Shown here piece by piece: positions 1-6,187 of a stretch of DNA of 8,669 nt. Source of the stretch: Sulfuritalea sp. (GTDB taxonomy: Bacteria; Pseudomonadota; Gammaproteobacteria; Burkholderiales; Rhodocyclaceae); contig JAIPCS010000140.1 in NCBI GenBank assembly GCA_021738105.1, positions 1-8,669 on the forward strand, written 5' to 3'. A model generated the notes under the pieces. It was not told the DNA's origin. It did no database searches and worked only from the letters and a program-made list of their open reading frames with translations. Position numbers and translations under genes: made by a program. Each line of letters starts with the position of its first letter. The first letter of the stretch is position 1.

Positions 1-435
1 ATCGCGCCCGGCGGCGGTGCCGGCATCCGCCTTTTCCGCGAAAAACTCGGGGCCACCGTGACTCGCGCCCGGCAACTGGTCAGCGACGGCAAGGGTGATG
101 AGAAGACGGAACTCGCCGATTTCGAAGGACGGCGCGGAACCTATCCGATATCCACCAGCCCCGCCATCTATCTCGACTGGTTCAATCCCGATGGCGCCAT
201 GAGCATGAAGCGCGCTGCGACATCTGCCAACCCGCAGGTGCCGATACTCTGGATGGTGCCTCTGCGCGACTCTCCAGGTCTGAGAAAAGTAAACCTTCCC
301 ATGTTCGACCTGCTGCCGCGCAATCCCTCCACGCGGATGACCGAGCCGGATTCGGACCATATCGGCGCGCCCGCCGCAGCGGTGGATGAAATAGTGCGCT
401 GGACCTCGGAAGTCGCGGCCATCACCAGCCGCTGA
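1..435 (+). CDS. Alpha/beta hydrolase, C-terminal part (5' end outside the window)
   Basis: The reading frame is open from base 1 and ends at TGA 433-435, giving 144 residues without a start, so this is the C-terminal half of a longer protein. The sequence PQVPILWMVPLRDSP resembles the late beta-strand and acid-residue loop of alpha/beta hydrolases, and the later TEPDSDHIGAP places a His where the catalytic His of this fold normally sits. The segment GRRGTYPISTSPAIYLDWF resembles the cap/linker region of a family of small alpha/beta hydrolases. The nucleophile elbow (GxSxG) would lie upstream and is not visible, so catalytic competence and substrate cannot be judged. The GTG at 58 lies inside the domain and is unlikely to be the true start. 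The gene converges on the MATE gene with 49 bp between the stops. I am fairly sure of the fold, not of the reaction. Confidence 0.7.
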   Translation: MAPGGGAGIRLFREKLGATVTRARQLVSDGKGDEKTELADFEGRRGTYPISTSPAIYLDWFNPDGAMSMKRAATSANPQVPILWMVPLRDSPGLRKVNLPMFDLLPRNPSTRMTEPDSDHIGAPAAAVDEIVRWTSEVAAITSR

Positions 436-484
436 ACGGGGACACTGGTCGGATCCCGGGTCTGCAGTTCCGTCGCCGCGCCCG

Positions 485-1855
485 TCAGATCCGCGCCCAG
501 CTGCCAAGCCGGATCGAGCCGGCAATGATCAGCGCATAGACGGCGAAGCCTGCGGCAACAATTGCGAACATGCCGTCGGCGCCGCCATCGAGTACATGCA
601 CGAACCACCAGCCGATGCCGCCGACGAAGATGACGCGGGCAACACTGCCTGCCAGCGGCCAGAACATGCGCCCGGCCCCCTGAGAAGCAAAGAACAGCGC
701 CAGGCCCAGCCCGAAGAACGCTTAGAAGGCACCGACCACCCGCAGATAGCGCCCGCCAAATTCGAGCTCCGCCGGGTCGTTGGTGAAAATACCCATCCAC
801 AAGGGCGGATGAATTGCCGCGCTGATGCCGAGTACGCCCGTGAACGCCGCCACCACCAGGCCGCCCGACCAGGTGACGCGCAAGGCGCGGTCTCTCTGCC
901 CGGCGCCCATGTTGGTGGCCACCAGCGCCGTCAGCGCCGTGCCGAAACCGAAGGCGATGGGCACCATCACGTACTCGAGGCGCGCGGCCACACCGTAACC
1001 GGCCAGCGCGGCCGTGCCGAAACTGCCGATCAGGGCGGTGACCAGTGCCACGCTGAGGTTGCTCAGCACCGGGCTCAAGGAGGCCGGTGCACCGACGCGA
1101 AGAATGGCGCCGAACATCTCCGGATGCATCCTGAAGCCGTGCCAATCCAGGCGCAGGCTGCCTTTGCCGCGCACCAGCCAGACCGCCAGCACCAGCGCCA
1201 TCAGCAGGTTGATCAGCAGAGAACTGAAAGCCGCCCCGGCAATGCCCAAGCCGGCCCAACTGCCGACACCGAATACCAGTATCGGACACAGCGCGATGTG
1301 CACCAGCGCGGTACCGATCATCGCCGCCGACGGCAGCACCATGTTGCCGCAGCCGCGCACGATGGCGGCCAGGGTATTGCTCAGCCAGATCAGCAGCGCA
1401 CCGGCAAACAGCACATTGGAATACGCCAGCGCCGCGTCCAGTGCGGCGCCCTCGCCGCCCATCAGCGCATACAGCGGGCGACCGGAGCCCAGCAGCAGCC
1501 CGGCAAAAACCGCCGCCAGCAACACCGCGATCAGCACCGCATGCAGTGCCAGAGTGGCGGCATCCTCGTTACGCCCGGCGCCGAGCATGCGCGCCACGGC
1601 GGCGGTCACCGCGCCCCCGATGCCACCGGCCGACATCTGCATCATCAACATGGCCAGCGGAAACACCAGCGCGATGCCAGCCAGGGCATCGGCGCCGACC
1701 CGGCCGAGTATCCAGCCATCGAAGCCGATCACGAAGGTGACGACCACCAGACCGATCACATTGGGTGTGGCCAGGCGAAACAGTGTCAGCAGTACCGGGC
1801 CATGCAGCATCGCCTGCAGACGTCCGGCCTGTGCAGTTGCAGCAGCGGCGTTCAT
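485..1855 (-). pseudogene. MATE-family multidrug efflux transporter interrupted by an in-frame stop
   Basis: MATE (multidrug and toxin extrusion) proteins are inner-membrane antiporters that use H+ or Na+ gradients to expel cationic or aromatic compounds. From ATG 1855 the frame encodes 377 residues rich in hydrophobic helices, with MATE-like stretches such as AGYGVAARLEYVM and the loop ATNMGAGQRDRA. It then meets TAA at 724-722. The same frame continues without shift for 78 more codons (AFFGLGLALFFASQGAGRMFW...) to TGA 487-485. The continuation is what follows this position in MATE proteins, where a Tyr normally stands, so one base change (TAC or TAT to TAA) explains the break. Intact length would be 456 residues, typical of the family; the truncated product loses roughly the last two helices. 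The start lies 4 bp after the cupin stop, indicating one transcript with cupin and probably marR. It may be a true pseudogene, a strain-specific nonsense allele or a base error. Confidence 0.85.
722..724 (-). other. Premature TAA codon inside the MATE gene
   Basis: Reading the minus strand, codons around this point give V-V-G-A-F-stop-A-F-F-G-L-G-L-A-L. Family members usually have Tyr here, so a TAC or TAT codon has become TAA through a third-position change. There is no frameshift: downstream residues stay in register to the natural end at 485. Confidence 0.85.
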
Positions 1856-1859
1856 GTGC

Positions 1860-2318
1860 TCAGGCCGGCCAGACCGGCCTGCCCGGCTGGGGCAGACCGT
1901 CGTCGCTGCCCGGCGTCTTCAGGCTGCCGGCTGTGGCCTGGATCACCAGATAGTACAAATCCTCGGTCGAGTTGTTGCGCCAGGTACGCGAACCCTCGGG
2001 GGCGACGCGCAACGCGGTGCCTTCATTGATCTCGATGACTTCGCCATCAACCTGAAACTGGCCGCGTCCGCGCAGGAATAGATACAGCTCCTCGTGTTCG
2101 CGATGCGTGTGCGAAAACGGCACCTTGGCGCCGGCCGGCAGGCAGTTGACAGAAATTTCCATGCCGGTGAGACCGAGCAACGGATGCAGAAAGCATTTCC
2201 CCGGCACCTTGATGCCGGGCATCGCGGCGATCTCTGCCGTATGGGATTTCCATTGCTCCATGCGGCCGAGTTCGGCAAGCGAAAAATGAGCGCCACTGCG
2301 GGTAGTTGCGGGGTTCAT
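1860..2318 (-). CDS. Small single-domain cupin protein
   Basis: The protein has 152 residues and one cupin beta-barrel. Cupin motif 1 is clear at residues 63-84: H70-T-H72, then E76, then the turn at G84-R-G86, which would supply three metal ligands. Motif 2 is at about 100-116 (EGTALRVAPEG...N), but the usual fourth ligand His is replaced, with Thr112 in its place, so metal binding may be three-ligand or altered. Single-domain cupins include dioxygenases, isomerases and sensors; nothing here fixes the reaction. A GGAG ribosome-binding site (2328-2325) stands 6 bp before ATG 2318, supporting the start. The stop lies 4 bp before the MATE start and the start is 57 bp after the marR stop, so it is probably the middle gene of a marR-cupin-MATE operon. 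The C-terminal tail (PGSDDGLPQPGRPVWPA) is proline-rich and probably disordered. Confidence 0.85.
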   Translation of the reverse strand: MNPATTRSGAHFSLAELGRMEQWKSHTAEIAAMPGIKVPGKCFLHPLLGLTGMEISVNCLPAGAKVPFSHTHREHEELYLFLRGRGQFQVDGEVIEINEGTALRVAPEGSRTWRNNSTEDLYYLVIQATAGSLKTPGSDDGLPQPGRPVWPA

Positions 2319-2336
2319 GCAGGTCTCCGGAAGATT

Positions 2337-2366
2337 GGGGTTGGGGGGGGATCCGGTGGTCCGGAT
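2337..2366. repeat. G4-TT-G8 tract next to a 6-bp stem-loop in the marR-cupin spacer
   Basis: GGGG-TT-GGGGGGGG occupies 2337-2350. It is followed directly by ATCCGG-TGGT-CCGGAT (2351-2366), a 6-bp stem with a 4-base loop. It lies between the marR stop and the cupin start, in the 5' leader of cupin if the genes are co-transcribed. There is no T-run after the stem in the minus direction, so it is not a standard terminator. It could attenuate or process the transcript, or be incidental. Confidence 0.4.
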
Positions 2367-2375
2367 TCGATGAAG

Positions 2376-2816
2376 TCAGTTTTTGGTGTCTGCAGTGCCG
2401 GACCGCAGACGCGCGGTGCAGTCGTCGAGCAGATCGTGCAACACCGCCACCCGCTCGGTGCCAAGCCGTTCATTGATCGTCCGCTGCGCGGTTTTCCAAT
2501 AGCGCGCCGCCTCGGCATGCTTGGCGCGCCCAGCGTCGGTCAGGCTGATGCGACGGCTGCGCGCGTCGGGGCCGGGGTCCTGCACCAGCCAGCCGGCGTC
2601 GATCAGCGGCCGCAGGTTGCGCCTCAGTGTCGGTGCATCCATACCCATGCGCTGCGCCACATCGCCGGGGGCGATCGGCCCCAGATGCAGCACGTGGCTC
2701 AGCAGCGAAAACTGGGTGGTCTTGAGCCCGGCACGCGCCACCTCGGCATCGTAATGACGCGACAACAGCCGGCCCAGTTGGCGGGTCTTGAAATTGGTGC
2801 AGCCACGCGGCGTCAC
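2376..2816 (-). CDS. MarR-family winged-helix transcriptional regulator
   Basis: MarR proteins are dimeric repressors that bind palindromes in their own promoters and release DNA on binding small aromatic or phenolic ligands. From GTG 2816 the protein has 146 residues, the usual length. The N-terminal dimerisation helix carries C-T-N-F-K-T-R-Q-L (6-14) and the family-typical AGLKTTQFSLL (29-39). The winged helix-turn-helix spans about 48-96, with recognition helix DAPTLRRNLRPLIDAGWL and a wing containing D-A-R-S-R-R (84-89). I chose GTG because a perfect AAGGAGGT lies 7 bp upstream. An ATG at 2882 in frame would add 22 residues that look unlike the family and lacks a ribosome-binding site. 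It heads the probable marR-cupin-MATE operon and is divergent from the halogenase, so it likely controls itself and perhaps both sides. The ligand is unknown. Confidence 0.9.
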   Translation of the reverse strand: MTPRGCTNFKTRQLGRLLSRHYDAEVARAGLKTTQFSLLSHVLHLGPIAPGDVAQRMGMDAPTLRRNLRPLIDAGWLVQDPGPDARSRRISLTDAGRAKHAEAARYWKTAQRTINERLGTERVAVLHDLLDDCTARLRSGTADTKN

Positions 2817-2823
2817 CGGACGC

Positions 2824-2831
2824 ACCTCCTT
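2824..2831 (-). promoter_or_regulatory. Shine-Dalgarno sequence that decides the marR start
   Basis: On the minus strand AAGGAGGT is followed by 7 bases and then GTG (2816-2814). No comparable site precedes the upstream in-frame ATG at 2882, so GTG is preferred. It implies a leader of about 65 bases if transcription starts at the predicted promoter. Confidence 0.75.
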
Positions 2832-2888
2832 GTCGATGACGGCAGTGCTTGTTTTGCCTGAAGCGGTGGTCGCTGATCTCATGAAACA

Positions 2889-2902
2889 ATTGTATATACA
2901 AT
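2889..2902. promoter_or_regulatory. Perfect 14-bp palindrome, probable MarR operator
   Basis: ATTGTATATACAAT is its own reverse complement. MarR-family operators are commonly AT-rich palindromes built on TTG...CAA half-sites, and this lies in the marR-halogenase intergenic region, on the probable -10 element of marR. A 14-bp palindrome is expected about once by chance in a window this size, so position and composition carry the argument rather than the palindrome alone. Confidence 0.65.
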
Positions 2903-2916
2903 CATTGTGATTGCAA
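2889..2916 (-). promoter_or_regulatory. Probable sigma-70 promoter of the marR operon
   Basis: On the minus strand TTGCAA (2916-2911, 4 of 6 to TTGACA), a 16-bp spacer and TACAAT (2894-2889, 5 of 6 to TATAAT) make a reasonable promoter. Its -10 lies inside the palindrome, so a bound MarR dimer would block RNA polymerase. Transcription would start near 2882, ahead of the GTG start. Confidence 0.5.
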
Positions 2917-2938
2917 GTGTTTTTTCGGTCAGGCGATT

Positions 2939-2947
2939 TGCTATCCT
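2939..2947 (+). promoter_or_regulatory. Possible extended -10 element of the halogenase promoter
   Basis: TGCTATCCT has the TGn extension and 4 of 6 bases of TATAAT. It is 30 bp before the halogenase ATG, implying a leader of roughly 23 bases. No good -35 lies 16-18 bp upstream, so the promoter would be weak or activator-dependent. The palindrome ends 36 bp upstream, so repression by MarR would be less direct here than at marR. Confidence 0.3.
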
Positions 2948-2976
2948 GAGCCATTGCAGATTTCGATACGGACCCG

Positions 2977-4488
2977 ATGTCACAAGCCATCAAGAACATC
3001 CTGATCGTCGGCGGTGGAACTGCCGGCTGGATCACCGCCACCTTTCTCAACCGCTTTCTCGATCCCGAACGTTGCCGCATCACTCTGGTCGAGTCGGAGA
3101 CGATAGGCAGTATCGGCGTCGGCGAGGCCACGGTGCCGCCCCTGGGGGCCTTTCTGCGCACCAAGGGTATTGGCGAAACCGCCTTCATGAAGGCCACCGA
3201 CGCCACTTACAAACTCGGCATCAAGTTTGCAGACTGGCATCGAGACACGCGAGACATCTGGCATCCCTTTGGTACGATCGGTGCGCCGCAGATCGTCGGC
3301 CTGCCGCTATTTCATCACTGGCTGCGACATCACCAGACCGGTCGCGAGCATTCACCTTACGTGGCCTATTCCCTCCAGGCGCTGCTCGGCGATATGAAAC
3401 GCGGACCACATCCACTCGCCGGCAATCCGCTGGAAACCTCGGCCATCATGCGTCAGGGCGCCTATGCCTATCACCTCGACGCCCACGCCTTCGCCGCTTT
3501 CCTGCGCGATATCGCCACCAGCCGCGGCGTGCATCACATCGTTGACGACGTGCGCAACACCGTCCTCGACGAACGCGGCTTCATCAGCCACGTGGACACC
3601 GCCGCACACGGCGCACTGAAAGCTGATCTGTTCATCGATTGCAGCGGCTTCGCCGCGCATCTGATCGAGAAAACCCTGGGCGACCGGCATATCAGCTGGG
3701 CCGAGCAGTTGTTGTGCGACAGCGCCGTGGTACTCCCCCAGCCCCAGGATGACGATTTTCATCCCTACACCCGTGCCACCGCGCTCACGGCCGGCTGGTG
3801 CTGGCGTATTCCGCTGCGCCACCGGATCGGCAACGGTTACGTGTATTCCAGCCGCTTCCTCTCCAGGGAACAGGCGGCCAGCGAATTGAAAGCCCATGTC
3901 CGTCAACCGGACGCCACACCCACCCATATACCGATGAAGGTAGGCCGACGCGAGAATTTCTGGGTCAGGAACTGCATCGCCATTGGCCTCTCGGCCGGTT
4001 TTCTCGAACCCCTTGAATCAACCGGCATCTTTCTCGCGCAAAAAAGCGTCGAACTGCTGTTCGACTACTTCCCCGACACCGGCTTCGACCCGCTGCTGAT
4101 CCAGCGTTACAACCAGAAAGTCGCACAGGAATACGACGAGGTGCGCGATTTCATCGTCCTGCATTACCTGCTCAACCAGCGCGACGACAGCGAGTTCTGG
4201 CGCGCCGCACGCTCCCTGCCACCGCCGGATTCGCTGGTGACGACCCTGGAGTTCTACGACCGGACCGGGATTGTCGATTGGCAACATCATTCACTGTTCG
4301 GCGAGACCAGTTTTTATGCCATTGCGACCGGTTTCGGCCGCCTGCCGCAACGCCCGCATGGCATGACCGCCCAGCTCAACAGTGAAAACGCATGGCACAC
4401 CATGCAGCAGATCAAAACCTCCAATCTGGAACTCGCGCGATCCCTGCCCGATCACGGTGAGCTGATGCGCCAACTGCATTCCCGCTAG
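2977..4488 (+). CDS. Flavin-dependent halogenase, tryptophan-halogenase family
   Basis: These enzymes use FADH2, O2 and a halide to make hypohalous acid, which chlorinates or brominates an aromatic, often indolic, substrate. The protein has 503 residues, near family length. It carries the N-terminal FAD-binding GGGTAGW (12-18), the second conserved stretch GVGEATVPP (47-55) and Lys79 in DATYKLGIKF, matching the catalytic Lys79 of PrnA. The diagnostic WxWxIP motif appears as WCWRIP (274-279). EPLES (344-348) contains Glu347, the likely counterpart of PrnA Glu346. All expected catalytic features are present, so it should be active. Start ATG 2977 lies just ahead of the FAD motif; its ribosome-binding site is weak (ACGGA). 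No flavin reductase is in the window, so FADH2 would come from elsewhere. Substrate and regiochemistry cannot be read; an uncharacterised indole-halogenase role is possible. It is divergent from marR-cupin-MATE, which suggests shared control. Confidence 0.92.
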   Translation: MSQAIKNILIVGGGTAGWITATFLNRFLDPERCRITLVESETIGSIGVGEATVPPLGAFLRTKGIGETAFMKATDATYKLGIKFADWHRDTRDIWHPFGTIGAPQIVGLPLFHHWLRHHQTGREHSPYVAYSLQALLGDMKRGPHPLAGNPLETSAIMRQGAYAYHLDAHAFAAFLRDIATSRGVHHIVDDVRNTVLDERGFISHVDTAAHGALKADLFIDCSGFAAHLIEKTLGDRHISWAEQLLCDSAVVLPQPQDDDFHPYTRATALTAGWCWRIPLRHRIGNGYVYSSRFLSREQAASELKAHVRQPDATPTHIPMKVGRRENFWVRNCIAIGLSAGFLEPLESTGIFLAQKSVELLFDYFPDTGFDPLLIQRYNQKVAQEYDEVRDFIVLHYLLNQRDDSEFWRAARSLPPPDSLVTTLEFYDRTGIVDWQHHSLFGETSFYAIATGFGRLPQRPHGMTAQLNSENAWHTMQQIKTSNLELARSLPDHGELMRQLHSR

Positions 4489-4541
4489 CATTCCGGATAC
4501 GGCGTTTCCCTCATTCCTGGAGAAACAGCGATTCGGAATGC
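4488..4541. terminator. Nested stem-loop between convergent halogenase and MAPEG genes
   Basis: GCATTCCG (4488-4495) pairs with CGGAATGC (4534-4541); inside it GTTTC (4504-4508) pairs with GAAAC (4522-4526), extendable by CC/GG. It begins at the last base of the halogenase stop and lies in the 98-bp gap between two convergent genes, as expected for a bidirectional end signal. There is no T-run on either side, so intrinsic termination is uncertain. Confidence 0.35.
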
Positions 4542-4586
4542 ACGACCGATGGGCGACGCCAGCCGGTGCTTCACTTGCCTCGGGCG

Positions 4587-4994
4587 CTACCCGGTCAGCA
4601 GCCGGAACGTCCAATACACGGCAATACCCACCTGCACGGTGAATGCCAGAAAGCGCGAGGTGACCGCCATCTCCGACAGCGAGGCAATGTGAATGGACGA
4701 TTGAAGCACCCGCGCACCCAGCAACACGAAGGCCAGACCATCCGTCACCGATGACTTTCCGGCAAGCACGGCAACCAGCATCAGTCCGCCGAACACTGGC
4801 AGCCCTTCCAGACAATTTGCGTGCGCCCGGGCCAGTCGTTGCATGAAGGGCGTGAGATTGCCGTTGTCCGGCTGAAACCCGTTGGCGGGGATCTCTTTGT
4901 TGATCACCAGCCTGGAGCGGATGGTCTCCATCAGGATCAGAAGAAACAGGGTCCAGGCGATGAACCCGGTCAGGGCTGTCAGCGTGTGGTTCAT
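4587..4994 (-). CDS. MAPEG-family integral membrane protein
   Basis: The MAPEG family (membrane-associated proteins in eicosanoid and glutathione metabolism) contains four-helix trimeric membrane proteins, some with glutathione transferase or peroxidase activity. Bacterial members are mostly uncharacterised. The 135-residue protein matches the usual length. It has a hydrophobic first helix (about 5-23), a polar loop with two Arg (26, 28), then the family signature R56-A-H-A-N-C-L-E-G-L-P-V-F68 entering the second helix, and two more hydrophobic segments (about 85-106 and 113-133). ATG 4994 is preferred, with GGAG 9 bp upstream; an in-frame TTG two codons earlier is less likely. It is the last gene of the minus-strand run with EthD, transglutaminase-like and methyltransferase genes, 113 bp after EthD, so it may have its own promoter. 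A role in glutathione-linked detoxification is inference. Confidence 0.88.
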   Translation of the reverse strand: MNHTLTALTGFIAWTLFLLILMETIRSRLVINKEIPANGFQPDNGNLTPFMQRLARAHANCLEGLPVFGGLMLVAVLAGKSSVTDGLAFVLLGARVLQSSIHIASLSEMAVTSRFLAFTVQVGIAVYWTFRLLTG

Positions 4995-5107
4995 GTGCAA
5001 GCGCTCCGAATAAAGGGGTCGAAGGAATTACCGCGCCAGTTCGCAAGACGGTGGGACATCGAAGCCCGCTGGAACCACCGCTCTGTGCTCCCTGCGAAAC
5101 CCGAACC

Positions 5108-5422
5108 TCAGCCGACGACGACTTCGCTGACCTGCATGACGGGCGTCAAATCGGTGTAGTTGGGAATGTCCGCCATGATCTCCTTGGCGTGCGGACCGAA
5201 CCCGGCCTGAAATGCCTCGACCGAATCGCAGAAGATATGACAGATGCAGACATAGGTAGACTCTGCGCCCGGTGCTCCGCCTCCCAGGCCCTTGTCGATG
5301 GCGTACGACTTGCAGTTGTCGCCCATTTTCGCCTTCACCATCGGCATGTGCTTGTCGCGGTAGTACTCGTGGTCGAAACGGCCACCCGGGGTATTGGGAT
5401 ACATCACACTGACTTTGATCAT
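5108..5422 (-). CDS. EthD-domain protein (dimeric alpha/beta barrel)
   Basis: EthD proteins are small ferredoxin-like alpha+beta subunits that dimerise. The name comes from ethyl tert-butyl ether degradation in actinomycetes, but most members have no assigned role. The 104-residue protein starts with a beta strand (IKVSVMYPN), followed by GGRFDHEYYRDKHMPMVK, the characteristic EthD/Dabb segment with Y21 and H25. A GGGAPG loop and a strand region (YVCICHIFC) follow, then a C-terminal helix and final strand (QVSEVVVG). The start is well supported: AGGAGA (5434-5429) lies 6 bp before ATG 5422. A short inverted repeat CCTCT-GTCG-AGAGG (5443-5456) lies in the leader. It is 111 bp after the transglutaminase-like gene and 113 bp before MAPEG, same strand. 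The role here is unknown. Confidence 0.88.
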   Translation of the reverse strand: MIKVSVMYPNTPGGRFDHEYYRDKHMPMVKAKMGDNCKSYAIDKGLGGGAPGAESTYVCICHIFCDSVEAFQAGFGPHAKEIMADIPNYTDLTPVMQVSEVVVG

Positions 5423-5533
5423 TGTTGTTCTCCTGTCGATTACCTCTGTCGAGAGGGGAGAAAAATCTTACCCGGCTGCAGGGTATTGCGTATCGCCAGG
5501 TTCGCCGGCTGTTGGTGCCGGGCTTCGCCAGCC

Positions 5534-6133
5534 TTACTCATGCCTTTGTCTTTGGATCGATACCAGTTCGATGTCGGGCAGGTTTTCACCCACATCCCTC
5601 CAGGTCTTGCCTTCGTCGAGCGCCCGGACAACGATGGCCAATGGTTCGGCCCAGATTTCAGGAAGGTCCGCCTCGCCATGGCTACCGATCGCAAATGCCA
5701 GCCGTTCCACGGGCGGGCAGAAATCGGCCGTGACGCCCGGCTTGTTGCCCCGTGCGTCGATGCGGTACCAGCCGTACGGCTCGAGGTAGACCGCGTTGAG
5801 ACCGTGCAGGCAGAACGGCGGCCTGTCGTTGTCAATCGTCAGCCGCTGATAACACAGGCCCGCCGGAATGCCATTGGCACGCAGCAGTGCGGCGAGCAAA
5901 TGGCTTTTGGCATAGCAGTAGCCGGTTCCGTGTTCGAGTACGTCGGAAGCCTTGCAGGTGACCGGGTTCAATTGGTGGTCCCAACTGTGCCTGATGTCGT
6001 CGCGAACGAATTCAAAGCAGCGGCGGGCAATGTCTTCCGGCGTCTCAGCACCCTTGGCCAGTCTGCGGGCCCGGGCAAGCACGGCCGGAGTCCGCCAATC
6101 GACAAATTCCGAAGATTCCAGATAGCGGTTCAT
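5534..6133 (-). CDS. Transglutaminase-like superfamily protein (cysteine protease fold)
   Basis: Transglutaminase-like proteins use a Cys-His-Asp triad for proteolysis, amide hydrolysis or transfer. Here the triad is visible: Cys73 in HGTGYCYAKSHLLAALLRANGIPAG, His110 in FCLHGLNAVYL and Asp126 in WYRIDARGNKPG. The 199-residue protein is essentially one domain preceded by a short helical region (16-50), with no signal peptide or membrane helix, so it is cytoplasmic. ATG 6133 is preferred because GGTGGA lies 4 bp upstream and MNRYLESSEFVDW looks like the usual N-terminus; TTG (6151) and GTG (6142) starts in frame are possible. It follows the methyltransferase by 54 bp. The substrate is unknown; single-domain bacterial members of this type are commonly annotated only by fold. 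Confidence 0.9.
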   Translation of the reverse strand: MNRYLESSEFVDWRTPAVLARARRLAKGAETPEDIARRCFEFVRDDIRHSWDHQLNPVTCKASDVLEHGTGYCYAKSHLLAALLRANGIPAGLCYQRLTIDNDRPPFCLHGLNAVYLEPYGWYRIDARGNKPGVTADFCPPVERLAFAIGSHGEADLPEIWAEPLAIVVRALDEGKTWRDVGENLPDIELVSIQRQRHE

Positions 6134-6187
6134 TAATTCCACCGAACGCAACCGTAGCAGAGTGCTAACTCGAGCGGCACGAACAAC

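Noticed and set aside
450..467. GGATCC-CCGGG-CTGCAG run resembling a cloning-vector polylinker
   Set aside because: The order and spacing do not match common polylinkers, and such 6-mers are frequent at this GC content; flanking genes read naturally.
596..2081. Long plus-strand open frames of 477 and 355 codons
   Set aside because: They are antisense to the MATE and cupin genes, are rich in His, Gln, Arg and Pro, and show no domain; they are composition artefacts.
2882..3206. Extension of the marR frame to an ATG at 3206 (276 codons)
   Set aside because: The extra part overlaps the divergent halogenase gene and the promoter region and has no domain.
5051..6136. Plus-strand 361-codon frame
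   Set aside because: It is antisense to the EthD and transglutaminase-like genes, both of which have clear domains and ribosome-binding sites.
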